Positions 35,699 to 42,895 of a DNA stretch of 64,000 nt are shown here, piece by piece (within the stretch, counting starts at the first letter, position 1; the number at the start of each line of letters is the position of its first letter). The notes beneath the pieces are model-generated. The model was not told the origin of the DNA. It did no database searches and saw nothing but the letters and a program-made list of their open reading frames with translations. Made by a program: the position numbers and the translations under genes. The DNA is from Collinsella aerofaciens. Lineage in GTDB: Bacteria > Actinomycetota > Coriobacteriia > Coriobacteriales > Coriobacteriaceae. The stretch covers positions 310,001 through 374,000 of the forward strand of contig NZ_CP084004.1 of NCBI RefSeq assembly GCF_020181355.1. The letters are read 5' to 3'.

Positions 35699-36475
35699 AT
35701 GTCTACGTTTTTGAATGCCAGCCCCATCTTTGGGCCCGTTCGCAGCCGTCGCCTTGGTCTCTCGCTCGGCGTCAACATGATGCCGGCCAGCGGCAAAATC
35801 TGCACGTTCGACTGCATTTACTGCGAAAACGGCCTCAACGCCGAGCGCCCCTGCCATGAGCCGTACAACACAGCTGCCGTGGTACTCGACGCGCTCGAGG
35901 CAAAGCTGCGCGAGATGGCAGCCGAGGGCGAGCTCCCCGATGTGATCACCTTCGCAGGAAACGGCGAGCCCACCGCCGCACCGGAGTTTCCCCAGGCGAT
36001 TGCCGGCGCCGTCGCGCTGCGCGATCAGCTGGCCCCAAACTCCAAAATCGCCGTGCTCTCCAACGGTACGCGCGCCGACCGCCCCGAGGTGCACGATGCG
36101 CTCATGATGGTCGACGACAACATCCTCAAGCTCGATACGGTCGATCCGGCATTTATCCAGCTGCTCGACCAGCCTGTTGGCCCCTACGACGTCGAGCACC
36201 AGATTGAGACGTTCGCAAGCTTTGACGGTCACGTTATTATCCAGACGATCTTTTTGACCGGTGAGTATCTGGGCAAGCCCATCGACAACACCGGCGAGGA
36301 GTACGTTGCCCCCTGGCTCGCGGCACTTGAGCGCATTCGCCCACAAGAAGCGACCATCTACACGGTGGCTCGCGAGACGCCGGTCGCCGGCCTTGCCAAA
36401 GCAGCGCCCGAGGCCCTCGACGCCATCGCCGCGCGCGTGCGCGCCCTCGGCATTCCCTGCCAGGTGAGCTACTAG
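35699..36475 (+). CDS. Radical SAM protein (MoaA/NifB-like)
   Basis: 258-aa protein with the radical-SAM cluster motif CTFDCIYC (Cys35, Cys39, Cys42), preceded by SRRLGLSLGVNMMPASGK and followed by ITFAGNGEPTAAPEFP, which binds SAM. This matches the short radical SAM group often annotated as wybutosine- or MoaA-like, whose substrate is unknown. AGGAG at 35685-35689 is best spaced for the ATG at 35699; an ATG six bases earlier is too close. It ends with the large palindrome at 36517, which may terminate transcription. Confidence 0.85.
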   Translation: MSTFLNASPIFGPVRSRRLGLSLGVNMMPASGKICTFDCIYCENGLNAERPCHEPYNTAAVVLDALEAKLREMAAEGELPDVITFAGNGEPTAAPEFPQAIAGAVALRDQLAPNSKIAVLSNGTRADRPEVHDALMMVDDNILKLDTVDPAFIQLLDQPVGPYDVEHQIETFASFDGHVIIQTIFLTGEYLGKPIDNTGEEYVAPWLAALERIRPQEATIYTVARETPVAGLAKAAPEALDAIAARVRALGIPCQVSY

Positions 36476-36516
36476 CAAAACCACGCAACAGCTAGTGCCC
36501 GCCACCCCGCTCCATC

Positions 36517-36583
36517 AGTTGCGGTGATATAGTTCCGATTTATGCTGTTAAACAGCTTAAATCGGAACTATATCACCGCAACT
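36517..36583. repeat. 67-bp near-perfect palindrome (AGTTGCGGTG family)
   Basis: 26-bp perfect arms (36517-36542 and 36558-36583) surround an inner palindrome GCTGTT-A-AACAGC. TTTTATGG follows. The outer 19 bp differ from the palindrome at 59293-59359 at only two positions, so it is a dispersed element. It lies between the radical SAM gene and map. Confidence 0.85.
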
Positions 36584-36635
36584 TTTATGGACGCGTGGGT
36601 GGGCTATACTAGCTGCGGATGAAAGGAAGTTAGCC

Positions 36636-37523
36636 ATGTATGACAAAGAACCCGTACCTGGCCGCAACGACGCTTGCTGGTGCGGCAGCGGCAAAAAATA
36701 TAAGAAATGCCATAGCGCCTTTGATGAGCGCCTCGAGCGCTTGTGGGAAGAGGGCTGGGAGGTTCTGCCCCGCACGCTCTACAAGACGCCCGCCGATATC
36801 GAGGGCATCAAGCGCTCGGCCGCCATCAACGTGGGTGTGCTCGATTACGTAGGCGAGCATATCGCCGCAGGCATGACCACCAACCAGATCGACCAGATGA
36901 TCTACGACTTCACCGTCGAGCACGGCGGCACGCCGGCCGACCTCAACTACGAGGGCTACCCCAAAAGCGTGTGTACCTCGATCAATGATGTGGTCTGCCA
37001 CGGTATCCCCTGCGATACGGACGTGCTGCACGAGGGCGACATCATCAACGTGGACTGCTCCACGATCCTGGACGGTTACTTTAGTGATTCGAGCCGCATG
37101 TTCTGTATCGGCGAGGTCTCGGCCGAGCGCCAGCGCCTGGTCGACGTCACCCGCGCCAGCGTGGAGGCGGGCCTGGCAGCCGTCAAGCCATGGCTGCCGT
37201 TGTCCGTGATGGCCGAAGCCGTGCAAAAGACGGTCGAGGACGCCGGCTTTAGCGTGGTGCGCGAGTACGGCGGACACGGCATCGGTAAGGAGTTCCACGA
37301 GGACCCGTTTGTGGGCTTTACCACCGAAGCACCCGATGTGGACACCATCATGGCCCCGGGCATGGTCTTTACCATCGAGCCCATGGTCAATGCCGGAGCG
37401 CCCGACATCAAGATTAGCAAGGGTGATGGTTGGTGCGTGCGCACCAAGGACGGTAGCGATTCGGCTCAGTGCGAGGTGCAGCTCGTGGTGACCGAGGACG
37501 GTTACGAGCTGCTGAGCTGGTAG
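36636..37523 (+). CDS. map: Methionine aminopeptidase with N-terminal SEC-C zinc motif
   Basis: 295-aa type I methionine aminopeptidase, which removes the initiator Met from nascent proteins. Residues 9-26 are a SEC-C motif (PGRNDACWCGSGKKYKKCH) that may dock on the ribosome or SecA-like partners. The pita-bread fold shows metal ligands in NVDCS, GYFSDSSR, GGHGIGKEFHEDP, FTIEPM and QCEVQLVVTEDGYE. The last motif is normally EHT, so it is a variant around the final Glu. AAAGGAAG precedes the ATG. It ends with an intrinsic terminator. Confidence 0.93.
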   Translation: MYDKEPVPGRNDACWCGSGKKYKKCHSAFDERLERLWEEGWEVLPRTLYKTPADIEGIKRSAAINVGVLDYVGEHIAAGMTTNQIDQMIYDFTVEHGGTPADLNYEGYPKSVCTSINDVVCHGIPCDTDVLHEGDIINVDCSTILDGYFSDSSRMFCIGEVSAERQRLVDVTRASVEAGLAAVKPWLPLSVMAEAVQKTVEDAGFSVVREYGGHGIGKEFHEDPFVGFTTEAPDVDTIMAPGMVFTIEPMVNAGAPDIKISKGDGWCVRTKDGSDSAQCEVQLVVTEDGYELLSW

Positions 37524-37533
37524 CCGTGGATGC

Positions 37534-37584
37534 GCCGGGCTTCGCGATGGATATGTTAACCATCGCAAAGCCCGGCGTTTTTAT
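37534..37584 (+). terminator. Intrinsic terminator of map
   Basis: GCCGGGCTTCGCGATGG pairs with CCATCGCAAAGCCCGGC (one mismatch) around ATATGTTAA, followed by GTTTTTAT. Confidence 0.92.
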
Positions 37585-37602
37585 AGCGTTTTGCCTGATA
37601 AA

Positions 37603-37636
37603 ACCTGCCAAAATAAACCTGCCCCTTTTGGTAGGT
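37603..37636. repeat. Small hairpin element, AAACCTGCC family
   Basis: ACCTGCCAAAA and TTTTGGTAGGT flank TAAACCTGCCCC; the upstream CTGATAAAA also matches the copies at 713 and 38807. It ends 20 bp before the start of the dehydrogenase gene, so it sits in its promoter or leader. Confidence 0.65.
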
Positions 37637-37655
37637 CGAGCGGAGAGGACTGCTT

Positions 37656-38591
37656 GTGAACATCCTGGTTTTGCTGCCCGTCAACGACCGTCATCGTGCA
37701 ATTCTTGAGTCGAGCGCTCCGGGCGAGGACTTTATCTACACGAGCGCCGACGCCGCCACGCGCGAGCAGGTCGCCGATGCTGACGTGATCTTGGGCAACA
37801 TCGACCCTGACATGCTCACGGCATGCGAACATCTCCAGCTGTTGCAATTGCAGACCGCTGGCTATGACGATTACTTGGCCGCCGGCACCGTGCCGGCCGA
37901 CGCCAAATTGTCTTGCTCGGTGGGCGCCTACGGCCAGGCCGTAAGCGAGCACATGTTTGCCATGGTCCTTTCCATGATGAAGCGCCTGCCCGGCTATCAC
38001 AACTTGCAGCGCGAGCATCGCTGGGAGGATTTGGGGCCGGTCACCTCGCTCAAAAACGCCAATGTGCTGGTGCTGGGCGCGGGCGATATCGGCGGCCACT
38101 TCGCCACGCTCTGCCGCAACATGGGCGCGCACGTCCGCGGCATCAAGCGCCATCCACTCGTCTACCCCATTGTGTTTGAGGACATGGACGGCATGGACGC
38201 CCTGTCCGAGCGCCTGGCCGAGGCTGACATCGTCGCATCCTTTATGCCCAGCACACCCGAGACCCGCGGCCTGGCGAACGCCGAGTTCTTCGCCGCGATG
38301 AAACCGGGCGCCTTCTTTGCCAACGGCGGCCGCGGCGACCTTGTGGTCGCCGACGACTTGGTTGCCGCCCTGGAGTCGGGACATCTCGCCGGCGCCGCGG
38401 TCGACGTCACCGACCCCGAGCCGCTGCCTGAGACAAGCCCCCTGTGGGATGCGCCCAACATGCTCATCACGCCGCACGTCTCCGGCTGGTTCCACCTGGC
38501 AGCCACGCTCAACAATGTGGTCGACATTGCCGCAGAGAATCTGCGTCACCTGCAAGCCGGCGAGACCCTGCGCTGTTGGATCGAACATTAG
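37656..38591 (+). CDS. D-isomer-specific 2-hydroxyacid dehydrogenase
   Basis: 311-aa NAD(P)-dependent dehydrogenase of the D-2-hydroxyacid family. The nucleotide-binding motif is VLGAGDIGGHFA (about 140-150). Active-site Arg lies in NGGRGDLV, the acid in TDPEPLPETSPLW and His in ITPHVSG. It interconverts a 2-keto acid and a D-2-hydroxy acid; which one is unknown. The start is a GTG at 37656 with GGAGAGG upstream. Monocistronic, followed by hairpins. Confidence 0.9.
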   Translation: MNILVLLPVNDRHRAILESSAPGEDFIYTSADAATREQVADADVILGNIDPDMLTACEHLQLLQLQTAGYDDYLAAGTVPADAKLSCSVGAYGQAVSEHMFAMVLSMMKRLPGYHNLQREHRWEDLGPVTSLKNANVLVLGAGDIGGHFATLCRNMGAHVRGIKRHPLVYPIVFEDMDGMDALSERLAEADIVASFMPSTPETRGLANAEFFAAMKPGAFFANGGRGDLVVADDLVAALESGHLAGAAVDVTDPEPLPETSPLWDAPNMLITPHVSGWFHLAATLNNVVDIAAENLRHLQAGETLRCWIEH

Positions 38592-38594
38592 GGT

Positions 38595-38618
38595 TCCGCC
38601 GTTCTAACGAACGGCGGA
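38595..38618 (+). terminator. Hairpin after the dehydrogenase gene
   Basis: TCCGCCGTTC and GAACGGCGGA with a TAAC loop, 3 bp after the stop codon. There is no T-run, so it may be a stabiliser or Rho-type end. Confidence 0.5.
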
Positions 38619-38639
38619 CCGGTCGACGCTACGCGCCGC

Positions 38640-38725
38640 CCAGAGCGACAATTTGTCATTCAAAAGGCAAGGCATGACCAGAAGGTCTATGCCTTGCCTT
38701 TTTCATGCCAATTTGTTCGCTCTGG
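38640..38725. repeat. Nested palindrome with terminator-like core
   Basis: An inner stem AAAAGGCAAGGCAT (38662-38675) pairs with 38689-38702 and is followed by TTTTTC. An outer stem CCAGAGCGA...TCGCTCTGG encloses it with offset CAATTTG strings. The core can terminate transcription from the left. Confidence 0.7.
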
Positions 38726-38806
38726 ACATCGCTCGCTGACGCTTGCTCAACCTGCGGTGTCATAACAATTCTGTCCAGCTGTTGGCTTTGCGGCATTTGC
38801 CCAGAT

Positions 38807-38845
38807 AAAACCTGCATAATAAACCTGTCCCTTTTAGCAGGTTTT
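38807..38845. repeat. Small hairpin element, AAACCTGC family, at the M18 peptidase stop
   Basis: AAAACCTGC and GCAGGTTTT surround a loop with CCTGTCCC. The last bases of the element overlap the aminopeptidase stop codon at 38844-38846. The CCCAGAT flank is shared with the copy at 713 (reverse orientation). Confidence 0.7.
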
Positions 38846-40229
38846 AGAGCTCCACGCTTTCGGCGCCGTTGATGGTTAGGTTTCGCTCGTAGAAAGCCGT
38901 GAGGGCGCGAATGGCGTACATCACGTCGCGTACGCCGCCGGTCTCGTAGCTTGAGTGCATGGCCAGCTGCGGCAGGCCCACGTCCACGGCATGCATGCTC
39001 GCCTGCATGTTCGACAGGTTGCCGAGCGTGGAGCCACCCGCCATATCACTCTTGTTGGCGAAGGCCTGCGTGGGCACGTCGGCGTCATCGCAAATAGCCT
39101 GGAACACCGCGCGGCTAAAGGCGTCGGTGCAGTAGTGCTGGTTGGCAGCCTCCTTGATGACGATGCCGCCGTTGAGCACAACCTGGTTGCGTGCATCGCA
39201 CTTCTCGGCGTGGTTGGGGTGCACGGCATGTGCATTGTCGCAGCTCACGAGCATCGAGGCGGCAAGCGCACGGTGGTACGACTCGTCGTCAAAACCCAGC
39301 GAACCGTTAATGCGGCGCAGCGCGTCGGCCAAGAACGTCGACATGGCGCCCTGCTTGGTCTCGGAGCCAACCTCCTCGTTATCAAAGCAGCAGAAGACCG
39401 AAACGTCGTGCGCGTTCTCGGCGCCCAAAAATGCCTGTAGCGAGGTATAGGCGCAGGCCAGGTCGTCAAGCTTGGGCGTCGAGATAAACTCGTCGGCCCA
39501 GCCCCAGATGCGTGCATCCTGACGATTGACCAGGAACAGGTCGCGACCCAGGATCTGCTCGAGCTCAACATCCAGCTCTTCGGCGACCAGGGCATCGAAG
39601 TCACCCTGCTTAAGCTCGCCGGTGCTGATAAGCGGGCAAAGGTCAACGGCTCGGTTGGGAGCAAAGCCCTCGTTAACGCCGCGGTTCATGTGGATAGCAA
39701 GGCTCGGGATAATAGCGACCTCGCGCTCGGTGGCAAGCAGACGGCTCTCGATACGGTCGCCCTCGCGCACCAGCACGCGGCCCGCGAGCGCCAGTGGACG
39801 ATCGAACCAGGTGTAGTCGATCATGCCGCCGTAGGCCTCGGTGTTCAGGCGCAGCGTCTCACCCGCGCCGTCAAGCTCGGGCACGGCCTTGACCTTAAAC
39901 GTCGGCGAATCGCTGTGCGACGCCGTGAGCTGAAAATGATAGTCACCGGCAACGCCGTCCTCGCCCCACGTCGCGGCCAGGTCCTCGCCCACCTTAAAGG
40001 CAACAACGCTCGAGGTGTTGCGCTGCGTGTAATAACGCCCGCCCGGTTCGATGTCCCACGCCGCATTCTCGGGCAGGTAGGTAAAGCCCGCCTCGTCGAG
40101 CTCGGCCATAATGGTCGCCGCCGTATGGAACATGCTGGGGCATGCCTCGATAAAGTCGATAAGGTCGTTGGCGGCCTCGATATCATCGGCCGTCACATGC
40201 GCGCGCTCGGGCGTTTCCTGATCCGTCAT
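38844..40229 (-). CDS. M18-family aspartyl/leucyl aminopeptidase
   Basis: 461-aa zinc aminopeptidase of family M18. Visible motifs: ASHSDSPTFKVK (metal His and nearby Asp), FCCFDNEEVGSETKQGA (catalytic Glu pair), SCDNAHAVHPNH and MHSSYETGG (last His ligand). It removes N-terminal, often acidic, residues from peptides in the cytosol and would complement peptide import. The ATG at 40229 has GAAAGGGGAGAGC; an in-frame ATG at 40340 lacks a site. Slightly longer than typical (about 430). Confidence 0.92.
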   Translation of the reverse strand: MTDQETPERAHVTADDIEAANDLIDFIEACPSMFHTAATIMAELDEAGFTYLPENAAWDIEPGGRYYTQRNTSSVVAFKVGEDLAATWGEDGVAGDYHFQLTASHSDSPTFKVKAVPELDGAGETLRLNTEAYGGMIDYTWFDRPLALAGRVLVREGDRIESRLLATEREVAIIPSLAIHMNRGVNEGFAPNRAVDLCPLISTGELKQGDFDALVAEELDVELEQILGRDLFLVNRQDARIWGWADEFISTPKLDDLACAYTSLQAFLGAENAHDVSVFCCFDNEEVGSETKQGAMSTFLADALRRINGSLGFDDESYHRALAASMLVSCDNAHAVHPNHAEKCDARNQVVLNGGIVIKEAANQHYCTDAFSRAVFQAICDDADVPTQAFANKSDMAGGSTLGNLSNMQASMHAVDVGLPQLAMHSSYETGGVRDVMYAIRALTAFYERNLTINGAESVEL

Positions 40230-40390
40230 GCTCTCCCCTTTCGCTGGGTTGATGATCCCCTCCAGCATACCCCGCCACGCCAGCGCCGCACTCTTCATTC
40301 CGTGCTTAATTCCGCGCCACTCACCAAGTTGAGCCATCATGCCCGCGCTCCTTTTGCGACAATTGCGCTAACAGGACGAGAGGAGTCGTC

Positions 40391-41476
40391 ATGAAGCCAC
40401 GTAACATTGCCATCACCTGCGGTGTCGCGGGAGTCGCCGTCGGCCTTGCCGCTGCCACCGGTATCGTTTATCACAAGCAAATCAAATCCGCCGCGTCGCT
40501 CAAACGCTTGACCGGCTACGCGGATGGCTATGACCTGTACGCAATCGACATCACCTACGACTACGATCTCGATCGCATCATCGCCGCTGGCGTGCGCGAC
40601 GACCAGGCCTACATCGATGCCGTGGTGGCGCAGGTGCTGCCCGGTGTGCCGGCACATGTCCAGGCGCCCCAGTTTGCCTGCAGCGCTTTTGTCGCCGTAG
40701 ATGCCGAAGGCCGCGTGCGCACCGGTCGCAATTACGACTTTAAGGACGACACCTCGGCGCTGCTGGTGCGCAATCACCCACGCGGCGGCTATGCTTCCAT
40801 CGGGCTTGCCGCCCTTAACAACCTGGGCGATAACACTCCGCTTGACTCCGTCGCCGGACGCGCCGCGGCACTCATGGGCCCGTTTGCCCAGCTCGACGGT
40901 GTTAACGAATGCGGCGTGTCCATTGCCGTACTCACCCTGGATTCCAAGCCCTGTGACCAGGACACGCAACGGCCCGTCATCAACACCTCGCTCGCCATCC
41001 GTCTGGTGCTCGACCGTGCCGCCACCACGCAAGAAGCTGTCGACCTGCTTTTCGCCTACGACATGCACGCCATGGCAGGACGCGATTACCACTTCTTTAT
41101 CAACGACGCCGCCGGTGACGCGCGCGTAGTAGAATGGGACCCGCGCGATCCGGACCGCGCTTTCAAAGCGACTCCTGTACGCCAGGTTACGAACTTCTAC
41201 GCCTGCTATGGCGACGAAGTGCTGCCCAACCAAAAGAATGGCGAGCTGGGCCATGGTAAAGAGCGCGCCGTCGCAATCGCCGATGTTCTTGACGCCCATG
41301 TCGGTGCCCAGGACGAAACGATTGTCTGGAAAGCCCTGCGTGCCGCAGCGCAAGAACCCAATCCGGAAGACATCACCAGCAATACGCAATGGTCGGTCGT
41401 CTTTGACAATACCGAACCCGCCGCCGCCATTACGCTGCGCCGCCACTGGGGCGACGTCGACGCCTTCGCACTGTAA
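40391..41476 (+). CDS. Membrane-anchored choloylglycine-hydrolase-family (linear amide C-N) hydrolase
   Basis: 361-aa Ntn-type hydrolase. An N-terminal hydrophobic segment (about 8-26) is a signal peptide or anchor. The core has CSAFVAVD (Cys97), GRNYDF, NECGVSIAVL and NTSLAIRLVLDRAATTQEA, the order seen in bile-salt hydrolases and penicillin V acylases. In those enzymes the cysteine becomes N-terminal and acts as nucleophile; here it lies at position 97, so cleavage of a long propeptide would be needed. Substrate unknown: bile salt, N-acyl amino acid or penicillin V. AGAGGAGTCGTC precedes the ATG. Confidence 0.82.
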   Translation: MKPRNIAITCGVAGVAVGLAAATGIVYHKQIKSAASLKRLTGYADGYDLYAIDITYDYDLDRIIAAGVRDDQAYIDAVVAQVLPGVPAHVQAPQFACSAFVAVDAEGRVRTGRNYDFKDDTSALLVRNHPRGGYASIGLAALNNLGDNTPLDSVAGRAAALMGPFAQLDGVNECGVSIAVLTLDSKPCDQDTQRPVINTSLAIRLVLDRAATTQEAVDLLFAYDMHAMAGRDYHFFINDAAGDARVVEWDPRDPDRAFKATPVRQVTNFYACYGDEVLPNQKNGELGHGKERAVAIADVLDAHVGAQDETIVWKALRAAAQEPNPEDITSNTQWSVVFDNTEPAAAITLRRHWGDVDAFAL

Positions 41477-41545
41477 GGACCCAGGCTCGTCGACCTTACG
41501 CTCGCCTGACGTTGTTTACATTTCTATACGCTTGAGCTAACACGT

Positions 41546-41578
41546 TTTACCCCCGCATCAACAGTGTGCGGGGGTAAA
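41546..41578. promoter_or_regulatory. 12-bp perfect inverted repeat upstream of phosphofructokinase
   Basis: TTTACCCCCGCA and its complement flank 9 bp. The right arm lies where the -35 box would be for a TATAAC -10 at 41592-41597. No T-run follows, so an operator or regulatory hairpin is more likely than a terminator. Confidence 0.45.
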
Positions 41579-41616
41579 CTTATGCGCATGTTATAACTTG
41601 CCCGGAAGGATTCATC

Positions 41617-42696
41617 ATGCTTAGGATCGGTCTTCTTACCAGTGGCGGCGACTGCCAGGCGCTCAACGCCACCATGCGCGGCATTGTCAAAACGCTTATG
41701 ACCAATAGCGAAGAGCCTATTGAGATCTATGGTTTTGAGGACGGCTACCAGGGCCTTATCTACAGCCGGTTCCGCGTCATGACGCCCGCCGATTTTAGCG
41801 GCATCCTTACCCGTGGCGGCACCATCCTGGGCACGAGCCGTACGCCGTTCAAGCGCCTGGATATTCCCGAGGCCGACGGCGTCGAGAAGGTGCCGGCAAT
41901 GGTCCACACCTATCATAAGCTGCAGCTCGACTGCCTGTTTATGCTGGGCGGCAACGGCTCCACCAAGACCGCCAACCGTCTGCGCGAAGAGGGCCTCAAC
42001 GTTATCGCCCTGCCTAAGACCATCGATAACGACACCTGGGGCACCGAGCTGACGTTTGGCTTTACGAGCGCCATCGACGTCGCCACCAAGTGCATCGACG
42101 ACATTCACACCACCGCTTCGAGTCACGGCCGCGTGTTCGTTATCGAGATCATGGGCCACAAGGTTGGCTGGATCCCGCTATACGCCGGCGTCGCGGGCGG
42201 CGCGGATGTCATCTTGATTCCCGAGATCCCCTACGACATGGATAACGTCATCAAGACCATCGAGCATCGCATGGAGACCGGCAGCCGCTTTACCATCGTG
42301 GCCGTCGCCGAGGGCGCTATCTCCAAGGAGGACGCGGCGCTGTCCAAGAAGGAGTACAAGAAGAAACTCGCCGAGCGCACGAGCCCGTCGATCGTCTACG
42401 ACATCGCCAAGGAGATCGAGGCCAAGACCGGTCGCGAGACCCGCGTCGCCATCCCCGGCCACACGCAGCGCGGCGGCCAGCCCGACGCCCAGGACCGCAT
42501 CTTTGCGACCCAGTGCGGCGTCGAGGCGGCACTGGGCTGTCTACGCGGCGAGTTTGGCTACATGATCGCCCTGCGTGACGGCAAGATGTGTCACATGCCG
42601 CTCGAGGATGTCGCCGGCAAGCTCAAGTATGTCGATCCCCAGAGCGATCTGGTGCGCGAGGCCAAGGCGTTGGGCATCAGCTTCGGCGACGAATAG
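41617..42696 (+). CDS. pfkA: 6-phosphofructokinase
   Basis: 359-aa PFK-A family enzyme that phosphorylates fructose 6-phosphate in glycolysis. Motifs: LTSGGDCQALNA (phosphate loop), GGNGSTKTA (111-119), PKTIDNDTWGTE (133-144), EIMGHKVGWIPLYAG and GHTQRGGQPDAQDR. ATP enzymes usually have GGDGS and PGTIDND; PPi enzymes GGDDS and PKTIDGD. This one combines Gly114 with Lys134 and replaces the Mg-binding Asp by Asn, so donor preference is uncertain. GGAAGG lies before the ATG. A large structured element starts at its stop codon. Confidence 0.9.
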   Translation: MLRIGLLTSGGDCQALNATMRGIVKTLMTNSEEPIEIYGFEDGYQGLIYSRFRVMTPADFSGILTRGGTILGTSRTPFKRLDIPEADGVEKVPAMVHTYHKLQLDCLFMLGGNGSTKTANRLREEGLNVIALPKTIDNDTWGTELTFGFTSAIDVATKCIDDIHTTASSHGRVFVIEIMGHKVGWIPLYAGVAGGADVILIPEIPYDMDNVIKTIEHRMETGSRFTIVAVAEGAISKEDAALSKKEYKKKLAERTSPSIVYDIAKEIEAKTGRETRVAIPGHTQRGGQPDAQDRIFATQCGVEAALGCLRGEFGYMIALRDGKMCHMPLEDVAGKLKYVDPQSDLVREAKALGISFGDE

Positions 42697-42862
42697 CCTC
42701 GGCCGAAACTGCTCTCATCGGAGACCCCAGGGCTTACCTCCCAAATCGTCCTCGGACATGTCAGGATCCCGCCGTGCGCTTCGCGCGGCGGGATCCTTCC
42801 GTCCTGCGGAAAGATTTGGGAGGTAAGCCCTAGGGCCTCCTGCGGTGACTGGGGAGGCCGAG
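42694..42862 (+). repeat. Structured 3' element, member 1 (downstream of pfkA)
   Basis: Outer 19-bp perfect stem AGGGCTTACCTCCCAAATC (42729-42747) with 42813-42831. The internal loop is GTCCTCGGACATGTC on the left and CGTCCTGCGGAAA on the right. The inner 12-bp stem AGGATCCCGCCG is capped by GCGCTTCGCG. An additional outermost pairing CTCGGCC/GGCCGAG begins beside the stop codon. Internal-loop motifs GTCCTCG and CTGCGGA recur in the elements after asd and thrB. Confidence 0.75.
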
Positions 42863-42895
42863 ACTATTCGTCTTCTTGCTGCGGGTGCCTGGGGT

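Noticed and set aside
36517-36583. Simple intrinsic terminator only
   Set aside because: Although TTTT follows, the arms recur with the same length at 59293-59359 beside other genes, so it is a dispersed element that may also terminate transcription.
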